This document shows, in pieces, positions 31,522-37,117 of a DNA stretch of 37,117 nucleotides. The notes beneath the pieces are model-generated. The model saw nothing but the letters and a program-made list of their open reading frames with translations, was not told where the DNA came from and did not search any database. Made by a program: the position numbers and the translations under genes. Each line of letters begins with the position of its first letter. Position 1 is the first letter of the stretch. Source of the DNA: Planctomycetota bacterium (GTDB taxonomy: Bacteria; Planctomycetota; UBA1135; GCA-002686595); assembly GCA_028278425.1 (NCBI GenBank), contig JANQEJ010000280.1, positions 1-37,117 of the forward strand, given 5' to 3'.

Positions 31522-31923
31522 GTGCGCACCGCGGTCCTTCTTCTCGCCGTGAGCTTCGCGGCTTGCCGCGCTCCGGCGGACGAGCCGGTCGCCGTCATGC
31601 TCGCCCCGCCCGGCGCCGGCGAGATCGACGGCCTGTCGATCGAGAACCTCTTCGCCACGCCGACCTTGAGCGCGCACCTCGCCTCCGCCGACGAGCCGAT
31701 TCCCGCGCACTATCACGCCCGCCACGAGGAAACGGTCTACGTCGTCGCGGGTCGAGCACGCATGTGGATCGACGGAGAGGCCTATGAGCTCGAACCGGGC
31801 ATGCTCGTCCACGTCCCGCGCGGCGCGGTGCACTCGGTGGAGCCCGAGGGACCCTCCTCGGTGCTCTCGATCTTCACGCCGCCGTTCGACGGCAAGGACC
31901 GGGTCTTCCTCGATGCCAAATGA
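31522..31923 (+). CDS. Cupin-domain lipoprotein
   Basis: 133 residues from GTG 31522. Signal peptide MRTAVLLLAVSFAAC with lipobox A-A-C predicts a lipoprotein. A single cupin barrel follows: motif 1 PAHYHARHEETVYVVAGRARMWIDG (two His and one Glu for a metal) and motif 2 ELEPGMLVHVPRGAVHSVEPEG (His). Cupins of this type can be dioxygenases, isomerases or sensors; the substrate is not readable. The start is fixed by the TAACAT box 6 bases upstream. It is convergent with a secreted protein gene, with a hairpin terminator between them. Confidence 0.88.
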   Translation: MRTAVLLLAVSFAACRAPADEPVAVMLAPPGAGEIDGLSIENLFATPTLSAHLASADEPIPAHYHARHEETVYVVAGRARMWIDGEAYELEPGMLVHVPRGAVHSVEPEGPSSVLSIFTPPFDGKDRVFLDAK

Positions 31924-31927
31924 AGAA

Positions 31928-31957
31928 GGGCTCCCGCGGAGGAGTCCGCCGGAGCCC
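31928..31957 (-). terminator. Intrinsic terminator between convergent genes
   Basis: Two 13-base arms (GGGCTCCCGCGGA and TCCGCCGGAGCCC) pair at 12 positions with one C-C mismatch around a 4-base loop. On the minus strand it is followed by CTTCTTCATTT, so it ends the secreted-protein gene at 31981-33090; it may also stop the cupin transcript. Confidence 0.65.
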
Positions 31958-31980
31958 GTAGTGACCGTTGAGGCGTTTCG

Positions 31981-33090
31981 CTAGAGCATCCCGATCGTGA
32001 CGTCGATCGCGTTGGCGAGCTGGACGCCGAAGAAGAGGTCGAGGCTACCCGCCTGCGTGGAGAGCGTCCCTCCGACGTACGAGCAGTCGTTGGGAATCTC
32101 GATGGCGAACCTGGCGCCGGGCGCCGGGCTCGGGACGACGAGGAAGGGCGTCAACCCGCAAAGGAAGGTCCCGACCGGCGAGGGGATGTTGGACGGCGCC
32201 ATCGAAACGGCGACGAAGTCGGCGATGGCGTCGGGAACGAACGTCGTATGGTCGACGACCGGATCCCAGTCGGAACCGATGACCGGGCCCGTCGTGCCGG
32301 GGAGGAAAGCGATCGGGTTGGCCGGAGTCCCCGCGCGGATGACCTCGACGGCGGCCGCCGCGTTCGTCGCGATCGTGAAGTCCAGCCCGACGTTGTGGCT
32401 CGTGGTGCCGTCGACGCCGAAGCCGGTGGAGCCGTCGATGTTGTTCGCGTTCGTGAACTCGAGGAAGCCCTCGTAGCTCTGGTTCGGCGCGAGCGTGCAG
32501 CCCGGGATGATGCCCGCGGTCGTGCCGCCGACCGCGATCTGGGACAGGATGCTGGCGTCGCTGCCGTCGAAGATCTCGAGGACCGAGACGCCCGAGGCCT
32601 GGGTCAGCGGACCCGGGTTGTTCCACGTCAGCGTGAAGGGAGCCGCCGGATCGTGGCTCTGGACGTCGCTCCAGGTGCTCCCCGTCAGGAACGGCGGGTT
32701 CGGGTACTGCTCCGGGCCGAGCACCAAGGGTTGGAAGAGCGTGCCGAGCGTGCCCCCCGTCAACCCGAGCGTGTATTGCGTCGCGCTCGGGAACACCTTG
32801 TTCATCGAGCCCTGGCCACCGAAGTCCGCTTCCAGGACCCAGGTGTCGCCTTCGAGGGTGAGCGGGATGCTGCCGAGGATCCCGCCCCCGGAGATCGAGA
32901 CGGCCGCCGCGTCACCCGGGCTCTGCGTGCGAACGTAGACGCCGACCGACCAGCCGGTCGGCAGCGTCGGTTGGGTGTCGTCCGCGGTCTGTTCGACGGA
33001 GGGTCCCTTGACCATTCTCCAGTGCGTGACTTGGGCGGAGGCGGAGGCGGAGAGGGCCAGGACCGAGGAAAGGGCGAGCAGCGTTCTCAT
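31981..33090 (-). CDS. Secreted protein of unknown function
   Basis: 369 residues from ATG 33088-33090 with AGGAAG 10 bases upstream. Signal peptide MRTLLALSSVLALSASASAQ. The mature protein is Gly/Thr/Pro rich and mostly beta-like, with no catalytic motif I recognise. A mid-protein FTLTWNNPGPLTQASGVSVLEIFDG stretch and the final SYVGGTLSTQAGSLDLFFGVQLANAIDVTIGML resemble the end domains of planctomycete exported proteins, including the FG-GAP protein at 24648. The frame is open far upstream to 35136 but that part is antisense to the PD40 gene. It is divergent from the thioredoxin-PD40 gene. Confidence 0.75.
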   Translation of the reverse strand: MRTLLALSSVLALSASASAQVTHWRMVKGPSVEQTADDTQPTLPTGWSVGVYVRTQSPGDAAAVSISGGGILGSIPLTLEGDTWVLEADFGGQGSMNKVFPSATQYTLGLTGGTLGTLFQPLVLGPEQYPNPPFLTGSTWSDVQSHDPAAPFTLTWNNPGPLTQASGVSVLEIFDGSDASILSQIAVGGTTAGIIPGCTLAPNQSYEGFLEFTNANNIDGSTGFGVDGTTSHNVGLDFTIATNAAAAVEVIRAGTPANPIAFLPGTTGPVIGSDWDPVVDHTTFVPDAIADFVAVSMAPSNIPSPVGTFLCGLTPFLVVPSPAPGARFAIEIPNDCSYVGGTLSTQAGSLDLFFGVQLANAIDVTIGML

Positions 33091-33120
33091 CGCGGAAAGA
33101 TCTTCCTGGGGTGATCGGGA

Positions 33121-33144
33121 ACCCTCCGACCCGATTCGGAGGGT
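33121..33144. promoter_or_regulatory. Perfect 9-bp inverted repeat between divergent genes
   Basis: ACCCTCCGA and TCGGAGGGT flank CCCGAT. It lies in the 192-base region between divergent genes, so an operator or a leader hairpin is likelier than a terminator. Confidence 0.5.
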
Positions 33145-33156
33145 CCAAAACATACC

Positions 33157-33174
33157 CCTCCGAAAAGTCGGGGG
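33157..33174. promoter_or_regulatory. Second hairpin sharing the CCTCCGA arm
   Basis: Seven pairs (one G-T) around AAAG. Its left arm repeats the CCTCCGA of the preceding inverted repeat, so the two may be tandem sites for one regulator. The rest of the 33091-33282 gap shows nothing further apart from a GAGGG before ATG 33283. Confidence 0.4.
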
Positions 33175-33282
33175 ACGGGAAGCGCGAAGAAGCTGAGTCC
33201 CCGTCCGCGGCCGCGACAACCCGATCTCCGGCGGCGGGGAACGCTCCGCCCGCGAGTCGAACGGTAGACGACGAGGGCTTCC

Positions 33283-35259
33283 ATGCTTCCGATCCAGATC
33301 GCGGTCTTCCTGGGGTTGGTTCTTTCGTCCGGCGGCGCGCCGGGCTCGTCCGAGGCCGAGGTGCTGTGGCGGTTCGGCCGCTTCCAGAAGGTGCTGGACG
33401 AAGCGGGCGCGAGCGGAAAGCCGGTGCTCGTCTACTTTTGGATGGAAGGCAGCGAGCAGTGCGTACAGATGTACGAGGCGACGCTTAAGGAAGAGGCAGC
33501 GGTCGAGGCGACCGCGGACTTCGTCTGCTACAGCGCGAAGCACGGGGACCCTTACGGCGGCAAGCTCTTCGAGCGATACAAGATCACGACGGTGCCGTGC
33601 GTCCGCGTGATCAAGCCCGATGGTGAGGCGGACGACGGGTTGACCGGTTTCGCGGATCCGGGCACGTTCGTGCAGCAGCTCGAACGGATCAAGAGTGGGA
33701 AGGACACGCTGTCCGACTTGCGCGCGCGCAGCGCGGCGGACCCGGACGACTTCGACCTGCGCAACCGGGTCGCGGGCAAGCTCTTCGACCTCGGCGACGT
33801 CGAGGGCCACGACGCGATCCGGGACTCGATCAAGCGCGACGACCCCGAGGGAGAATCGCGGATCGGGGCGCAGCTCCACATGGCCGACGTGACGACGGCG
33901 ATGACGAAGGAGGCGACGCGGGTGTCGGAGGTCGAGCTCGATTCGCTCTACGCCTTCGCGGAGAAGGCGCGCCATCCCGACGTGACCTTCGCCGCCTGGG
34001 CGACGATCGCGGCGAACGAGAACGCTCGTGGAAACACGAAGGCCGAGCACGCCGCCCTGCACGCGGCGTGGGCCGCGGTTCCGGCCGCGAACGTGCTGAA
34101 CTGGGGCAACTCGACGGCGCTGTGGCTTTGGAGCAACCGCGACGTCCTCTCGAAGGAGGACAGGGCCCTGGCGCTCGACATGGCGGTGAAGGCCGTCGAG
34201 AAGGCCGAGCTTCTGAGGAACGGCGGCTCCGACGGCGCGAGCTCGTACTCGGGCGACGACTACGAGGCCTTCCTGGCCGACCGTCTCACCACGCTGATCA
34301 AGTGCCAGGCGATGAACGGCAAGCGCAAGGACGCCCTCGCGCTGGTCGACCGCTGTCGCGAGCTCGACCCGGAGAACCCGGTGCACGAGCGCTTCGCGAA
34401 GCTGCTCAAGAAGAAGAAGGACCTCGGCGTTGCCGACGCGTACCACGACACGCGTCCGGTGTGGTCGCCCGACGGCAAGAAGGTGATGTACACCTCCGAC
34501 CGCGACGGCAACCACGAGATCTACGTGGCCGACGTCAAGAAGGGTAAGGAACGGCGGCTGACGCGCTTTCGCGGCAACGAGTCGACGGGAAGCTGGTCGC
34601 CGGACGGCAAGCGGATCGCCTTCAACTCCGATCGCTTCCGCACGAGCGGCATCTACACGATGAAGTCGAACGGCAGGGACGTCGCGCTCCTCGTCCCGTT
34701 CGATCCGCGGGCCCCGGTCGGCACGAGCGACCCCGCCTGGTCGCCCGACGGCGAGCGGATCGCCTACGCGAGCTACCGCAACGGCAAGTCGGAGATCGCC
34801 GTGATGAACGCCGACGGAACGGGCGAGACGATCCTGACCGCGTCGACGCCCAAGACCGACATGCAGCCGACGTGGTGCCCGAAGGGCGAGCGAATCTACT
34901 ACATGTCCAACCGCGCCGGCGACAGCGACGTGTACGCGATCACGCCCGACGGCGGGGAGGACGTGAACGTCACCAACGCCCCGGAGGACTCGTGGGACAT
35001 GGATCCGGAGCTCTCCCCCGACGGCAAGCACATCGTCTTCGCGAGCTGGCGCAGTGGCCAGCTCGAGATCTACGTCATGGACCCGGATGGCAAGAACGTC
35101 GAGAACCTGACCAACAGCCCGACCGAGGACCGCCACCCGCGCTGGTCCCCCGACGGCAAGAGGATCGCCTTCGACCGCAAGGGAGCCGACGGGAACACGC
35201 GCGTCTTCATCATGAACGCGAACGGGTCGAATCCGGTTCCGCTCGTGCCGATGAGCTGA
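33283..35259 (+). CDS. Thioredoxin-like domain fused to a PD40/TolB beta-propeller, SxxC active site
   Basis: 658 residues with a signal peptide (MLPIQIAVFLGLVLSSGGAP). Residues 28-115 are a thioredoxin-like domain: GRFQKVLDEAGASGKPVLVYFWMEGSEQCVQMYEATL, with S57-E-Q-C60 where CxxC is normal and a cis-proline P105 in TTVPCVRV. Residues about 140-380 are helical, TPR-like. From about 385 there are six PD40 blades: WSPDGKKVMYTSDRDGNHEIYVAD, WSPDGKRIAFNSDRF, WSPDGERIAYASYRNGKSEIAVMNADG, WCPKGERIYYMSNRAGDSDVYAI, LSPDGKHIVFASWRSGQLEIYVMDPDG, WSPDGKRIAF. The loss of the first Cys means no dithiol exchange; a structural or single-Cys role is likely. Function is unknown. Confidence 0.87.
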   Translation: MLPIQIAVFLGLVLSSGGAPGSSEAEVLWRFGRFQKVLDEAGASGKPVLVYFWMEGSEQCVQMYEATLKEEAAVEATADFVCYSAKHGDPYGGKLFERYKITTVPCVRVIKPDGEADDGLTGFADPGTFVQQLERIKSGKDTLSDLRARSAADPDDFDLRNRVAGKLFDLGDVEGHDAIRDSIKRDDPEGESRIGAQLHMADVTTAMTKEATRVSEVELDSLYAFAEKARHPDVTFAAWATIAANENARGNTKAEHAALHAAWAAVPAANVLNWGNSTALWLWSNRDVLSKEDRALALDMAVKAVEKAELLRNGGSDGASSYSGDDYEAFLADRLTTLIKCQAMNGKRKDALALVDRCRELDPENPVHERFAKLLKKKKDLGVADAYHDTRPVWSPDGKKVMYTSDRDGNHEIYVADVKKGKERRLTRFRGNESTGSWSPDGKRIAFNSDRFRTSGIYTMKSNGRDVALLVPFDPRAPVGTSDPAWSPDGERIAYASYRNGKSEIAVMNADGTGETILTASTPKTDMQPTWCPKGERIYYMSNRAGDSDVYAITPDGGEDVNVTNAPEDSWDMDPELSPDGKHIVFASWRSGQLEIYVMDPDGKNVENLTNSPTEDRHPRWSPDGKRIAFDRKGADGNTRVFIMNANGSNPVPLVPMS

Positions 35260-35278
35260 GGGACGCCGGCGCGAACCG

Positions 35279-35848
35279 CTAGCTTCGCTGAGCCCGCTCT
35301 AGGAGATCGCCGAGCCCCTTGGCTGATGCGAGCGAAGCGAGGAGGCCTTGATCGAGTGAGTCGGACCGAAGCCTCAGGATCGCGAGAACGTCGCGCCACT
35401 GGCGTTCGGAGCTCTCGCCGCCCAGGCGGTACCAGTCAAGCTTGCGCACGACGATGACCTCCGGCGACGTGACGCGGTACTCTCGACTCGACCCCGGGGC
35501 GAGCGGCCGCTCCACCGACCGCTCGAGTTGCTCCACGTCGAGCACGTCTTCACCCTCAACGAAGACGTCGATCTTCAGGTAGCTCGCGAGGTGGATCACG
35601 TTGAACGCCGTGTGGGACGCCACGGCTTGCCGGACCAGATCCTCGTCGACGTAGAATCCGCCGGAGAGAGCCGCGGCGAGCGGCTTCACGTGCTCCTCGC
35701 CCAGCGCCGCGAGCAAGTCGACGTCGTTCGTCGCGCGGGGCTCACCCCATGCACCGGCGGCCACGGATCCCCCGACGGCGTAGGCGACGCCAAGTCGTTC
35801 GAGCGCGTGGACCAGTTGCTCGAGCGCCGCGAGGGGCTGCGGCGTCAT
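35279..35848 (-). CDS. Nucleotidyltransferase (AbiEii/DUF6036-like)
   Basis: 189 residues. A minimal nucleotidyltransferase core: VAYAVGGSVAAGAWGEPRATNDVDLLAAL, with GGS (26-28) and metal aspartates D42 and D44. Strand LKIDVFVEGEDVLD supplies the third acidic region. The C-terminal half (SREYRVTSPEVIVVRKLDWYRLGGESSERQWRDVLAIL) is typical of the DUF6036/AbiEii-type group. Its start overlaps the stop of an 83-codon gene by 4 bases (ATGA). Such pairs occur widely and resemble toxin-antitoxin modules in which the enzyme adds nucleotides to tRNA or to a protein. No toxicity can be deduced here. The gene converges on the PD40 gene. Confidence 0.82.
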   Translation of the reverse strand: MTPQPLAALEQLVHALERLGVAYAVGGSVAAGAWGEPRATNDVDLLAALGEEHVKPLAAALSGGFYVDEDLVRQAVASHTAFNVIHLASYLKIDVFVEGEDVLDVEQLERSVERPLAPGSSREYRVTSPEVIVVRKLDWYRLGGESSERQWRDVLAILRLRSDSLDQGLLASLASAKGLGDLLERAQRS

Positions 35849-36096
35849 CGGCGGCTACCGTCGGCGGCGTCCCAGCCGTACGCCTTCTCCACCAGCTCCC
35901 GGCCGTACTTGAGCGCCGCGAGATGGAGGCGCGCCTCGTGTTCGGAACAACCCGGATGGCGTTCGTAGATGCCGACCAACGCCACGTCGTCCATGGTCCG
36001 GTTGAGCCGCAGGATGATCTCGACCTTTTGAACCGGATCGAGCGAGCGGTAGAGCTCGTCGAGCTTGGCCCGGACTCGGGGATGCGTGTCGTCCAC
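35845..36096 (-). CDS. Small partner protein of the nucleotidyltransferase
   Basis: 83 residues starting at GTG 36094-36096, chosen because TAAAGT lies exactly 7 bases upstream. The peptide reads VDDTHPRVRAKLDELYRSLD...VEIILRLNRTMDDVALVGIYERHPGCSEHEARLHLAALKYGRELVEKAYGWD. I recognise this pattern (MSP.EK..R...L.R..E.LAL..IR.RHP..SE.E.RLRLAAL..G) as the small helical partner that often precedes such nucleotidyltransferases. It is coupled to the enzyme by a 4-base overlap. It may be the antitoxin or a regulator. A longer frame to 36186 lacks a promoter-linked start. Confidence 0.7.
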   Translation of the reverse strand: MDDTHPRVRAKLDELYRSLDPVQKVEIILRLNRTMDDVALVGIYERHPGCSEHEARLHLAALKYGRELVEKAYGWDAADGSRR

Positions 36097-36109
36097 GGAG
36101 CGAACTTTA
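36097..36109 (-). promoter_or_regulatory. Leaderless -10 element of the nucleotidyltransferase operon
   Basis: TAAAGT (36109-36104 on the minus strand) is followed by 7 bases and GTG 36096, with no Shine-Dalgarno sequence. Confidence 0.45.
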
Positions 36110-36191
36110 CCATCGACGGGATTGGAGCTCGGCCCCGGAAACGAGACACCGGCGAGCGGGCGCCCGGGCCCCGGCAAGCAGGTCAAGAAGA

Positions 36192-36217
36192 GAGGCCCCG
36201 CCGCGAGGAGAGGCCTC
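36192..36217 (-). terminator. Intrinsic terminator of the right-end secreted protein gene
   Basis: GAGGCC and GGCCTC pair around a 14-base loop, 27 bases past the stop codon at 36244. On the minus strand the stem is followed by TCTTCTT. The rest of 36110-36243 shows no gene. Confidence 0.55.
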
Positions 36218-36243
36218 CGCTCTTCAGATGAACTGGTTCGAGC

Positions 36244-37117
36244 CTACGGAGCCAGCGTCTGGCTGACGCAGTTCGTGCTGGTGAACTCGAACACGGTCAG
36301 GTCGACGATCAGCCCCTGCGTGTTCAGGGTGATGCCCGCCGAGCCCGGTGCGATCGGGAGCTGCACGCTCGTGAACGCGCCTTCCGACGTGAACACGAAC
36401 ACCGTCGGCGTCACCGCGCCGGTCCACGCGCCGGACGTCGCGCTGAACACGCCGTCCGGGACGACCAGCAGGTTGGCCTCACCGCCGAACACCGGCACGC
36501 CGGGGTTCGGAATCGGGACCAGAGAGGAGCCGGCCACCGCGATGTTCGGCACGGCCGAGAGCAACAGGTCGCGGATCTCGACGCCGGTCGTGGAGAGGCC
36601 GCTGCCGACCGACAGGCGGCGGCCATTCGTCGCGCCGCCGCCGTTGTCGCCCGGCTCGACGCCGGCGCCGCCCGTGTCGGAGACGTGCTGCACCACGGGG
36701 TCGCGGAAGGTCAGGTTGGCTTCGAGCATCGAAACCACCGCCTCGGCGAGCGGCGCGCCGCCGCCGAGCTGGAAGCCGCCGTCGATGTTCAGACCGCCGG
36801 CGAGGTCGGCCTGCGTCTCAGTGGTCGAGTGCACGTCCTGGAGACCGTAGTCGCCCAGTCCGCACACGCCGCCCGTGGCGGTCATGCCGCCGTTGACGAA
36901 GTAGGTGACGGCCGCATCGGACGCGGCGGTGCCATCGGCCGTAAGGACAATGCCGGTGCTGGGCGTGCTGCTGAAGTTGAGCTCGACCAGGTAGCCGTTG
37001 ACGAAGCCCGTCGGCGGGCACGTCGAGCCGACGGGCGAGCAGAGCGACGGAGCGACCGTGCAGGGGTTGCCGAAGCCGGAGTTGCCGACGATCACCAACG
37101 TCTCGGTGGTGAAACCG
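36244..37117 (-). CDS. Secreted protein, unknown function (N-terminus outside the window)
   Basis: The frame is open from the right edge to TAG at 36244-36246; at least 290 residues are present. An internal ATG at 37098 is not a likely start because the frame continues upstream (GFTTETL before VIVGNSGFG). The chain is Gly/Thr/Val rich and beta-like. Cysteines appear near its left part (CTVAPSLCSPVGSTCPPTG) and near the end (TNCVSQTLAP). The stretch LVELNFSSTPSTGIVLTADG and the FVNGGMTATGGVCGLGDYG loop suggest an extracellular protein of the same style as the other exported proteins here. I recognise no catalytic motif. Confidence 0.65.
   Translation of the reverse strand, partial: GFTTETLVIVGNSGFGNPCTVAPSLCSPVGSTCPPTGFVNGYLVELNFSSTPSTGIVLTADGTAASDAAVTYFVNGGMTATGGVCGLGDYGLQDVHSTTETQADLAGGLNIDGGFQLGGGAPLAEAVVSMLEANLTFRDPVVQHVSDTGGAGVEPGDNGGGATNGRRLSVGSGLSTTGVEIRDLLLSAVPNIAVAGSSLVPIPNPGVPVFGGEANLLVVPDGVFSATSGAWTGAVTPTVFVFTSEGAFTSVQLPIAPGSAGITLNTQGLIVDLTVFEFTSTNCVSQTLAP

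Noticed and set aside
31981..35136. 1051-codon minus-strand frame
   Set aside because: Only the last 369 codons (start 33090, signal peptide) look real; the rest is antisense to the thioredoxin-PD40 gene.
1..37117. Mobile element, prophage, CRISPR array or tRNA genes
   Set aside because: No transposase, integrase, terminal repeats, spaced repeats or cloverleaf-like sequence was seen; gene style is uniform across the window.

Overview
This window is a GC-rich bacterial chromosome segment that looks like Planctomycetota. The signs are four formylglycine-type sulfatases, a sigma factor fused through one membrane helix to a large carboxypeptidase-regulatory-like ectodomain, many small lipoproteins, FG-GAP/Ycf48/YVTN/PD40 beta-propeller surface proteins, and a truncated Pkn-type kinase. 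This placement is inferred from protein style, not from a marker gene. I saw no rRNA, tRNA, CRISPR array, insertion sequence or integrase. All gaps between genes are under 300 bases. The sequence is densely coding and reads as ordinary chromosome with accessory metabolism.

Layout. 1-1011: start of an AlkD-like DNA-repair gene, then an ArsR-SRPBCC operon with a perfect 16-bp operator. 1040-3679: a sulfamidase-like sulfatase, a kinase remnant with an internal deletion, and a thioredoxin-fold gene whose in-frame TGA sits where the first CxxC cysteine belongs, with a hairpin just downstream (candidate selenoprotein). 3693-6996: a membrane HEAT-repeat protein and a second sulfatase. 6984-9932: a SOUL lipoprotein, a CarH-like B12-domain regulator, a small membrane protein and a divergent renalase-like flavoprotein. 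9974-12955: a CGNR regulator-RidA-SRPBCC operon, two NTF2-like proteins and a DUF1579-like protein. 13010-19333: an SGNH hydrolase, a four-base-overlapping operon of two sulfatases plus a lipoprotein, and a divergent gamma-glutamyltransferase-like lipoprotein. 19339-24595: the sigma-factor fusion, a homocysteine methyltransferase, a 40-residue membrane protein, a glutamine amidotransferase and an epimerase. 24648-33090: secreted propeller proteins, a Cys-rich small lipoprotein, an arylsulfotransferase-like protein, a cupin lipoprotein and another secreted protein. 33283-37117: a thioredoxin-like/PD40 fusion, a nucleotidyltransferase pair resembling a toxin-antitoxin module, and a partial secreted protein.

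How it fits together. The sulfatases, the arylsulfotransferase-like protein and the secreted proteins suggest work on sulfated polymers at or outside the cell envelope. A window-wide pattern is a TAnnnT box 6-7 bases upstream of an ATG/GTG with no Shine-Dalgarno sequence, seen at eight start codons plus the ArsR operon (whose box is CATTCT). It implies leaderless transcripts and was used to choose several starts. The strongest lead for something undescribed is the UxxC thioredoxin-fold gene at 3179-3679; next are the membrane-tethered sigma factor and the B12-domain regulator that lacks the lower-ligand histidine.
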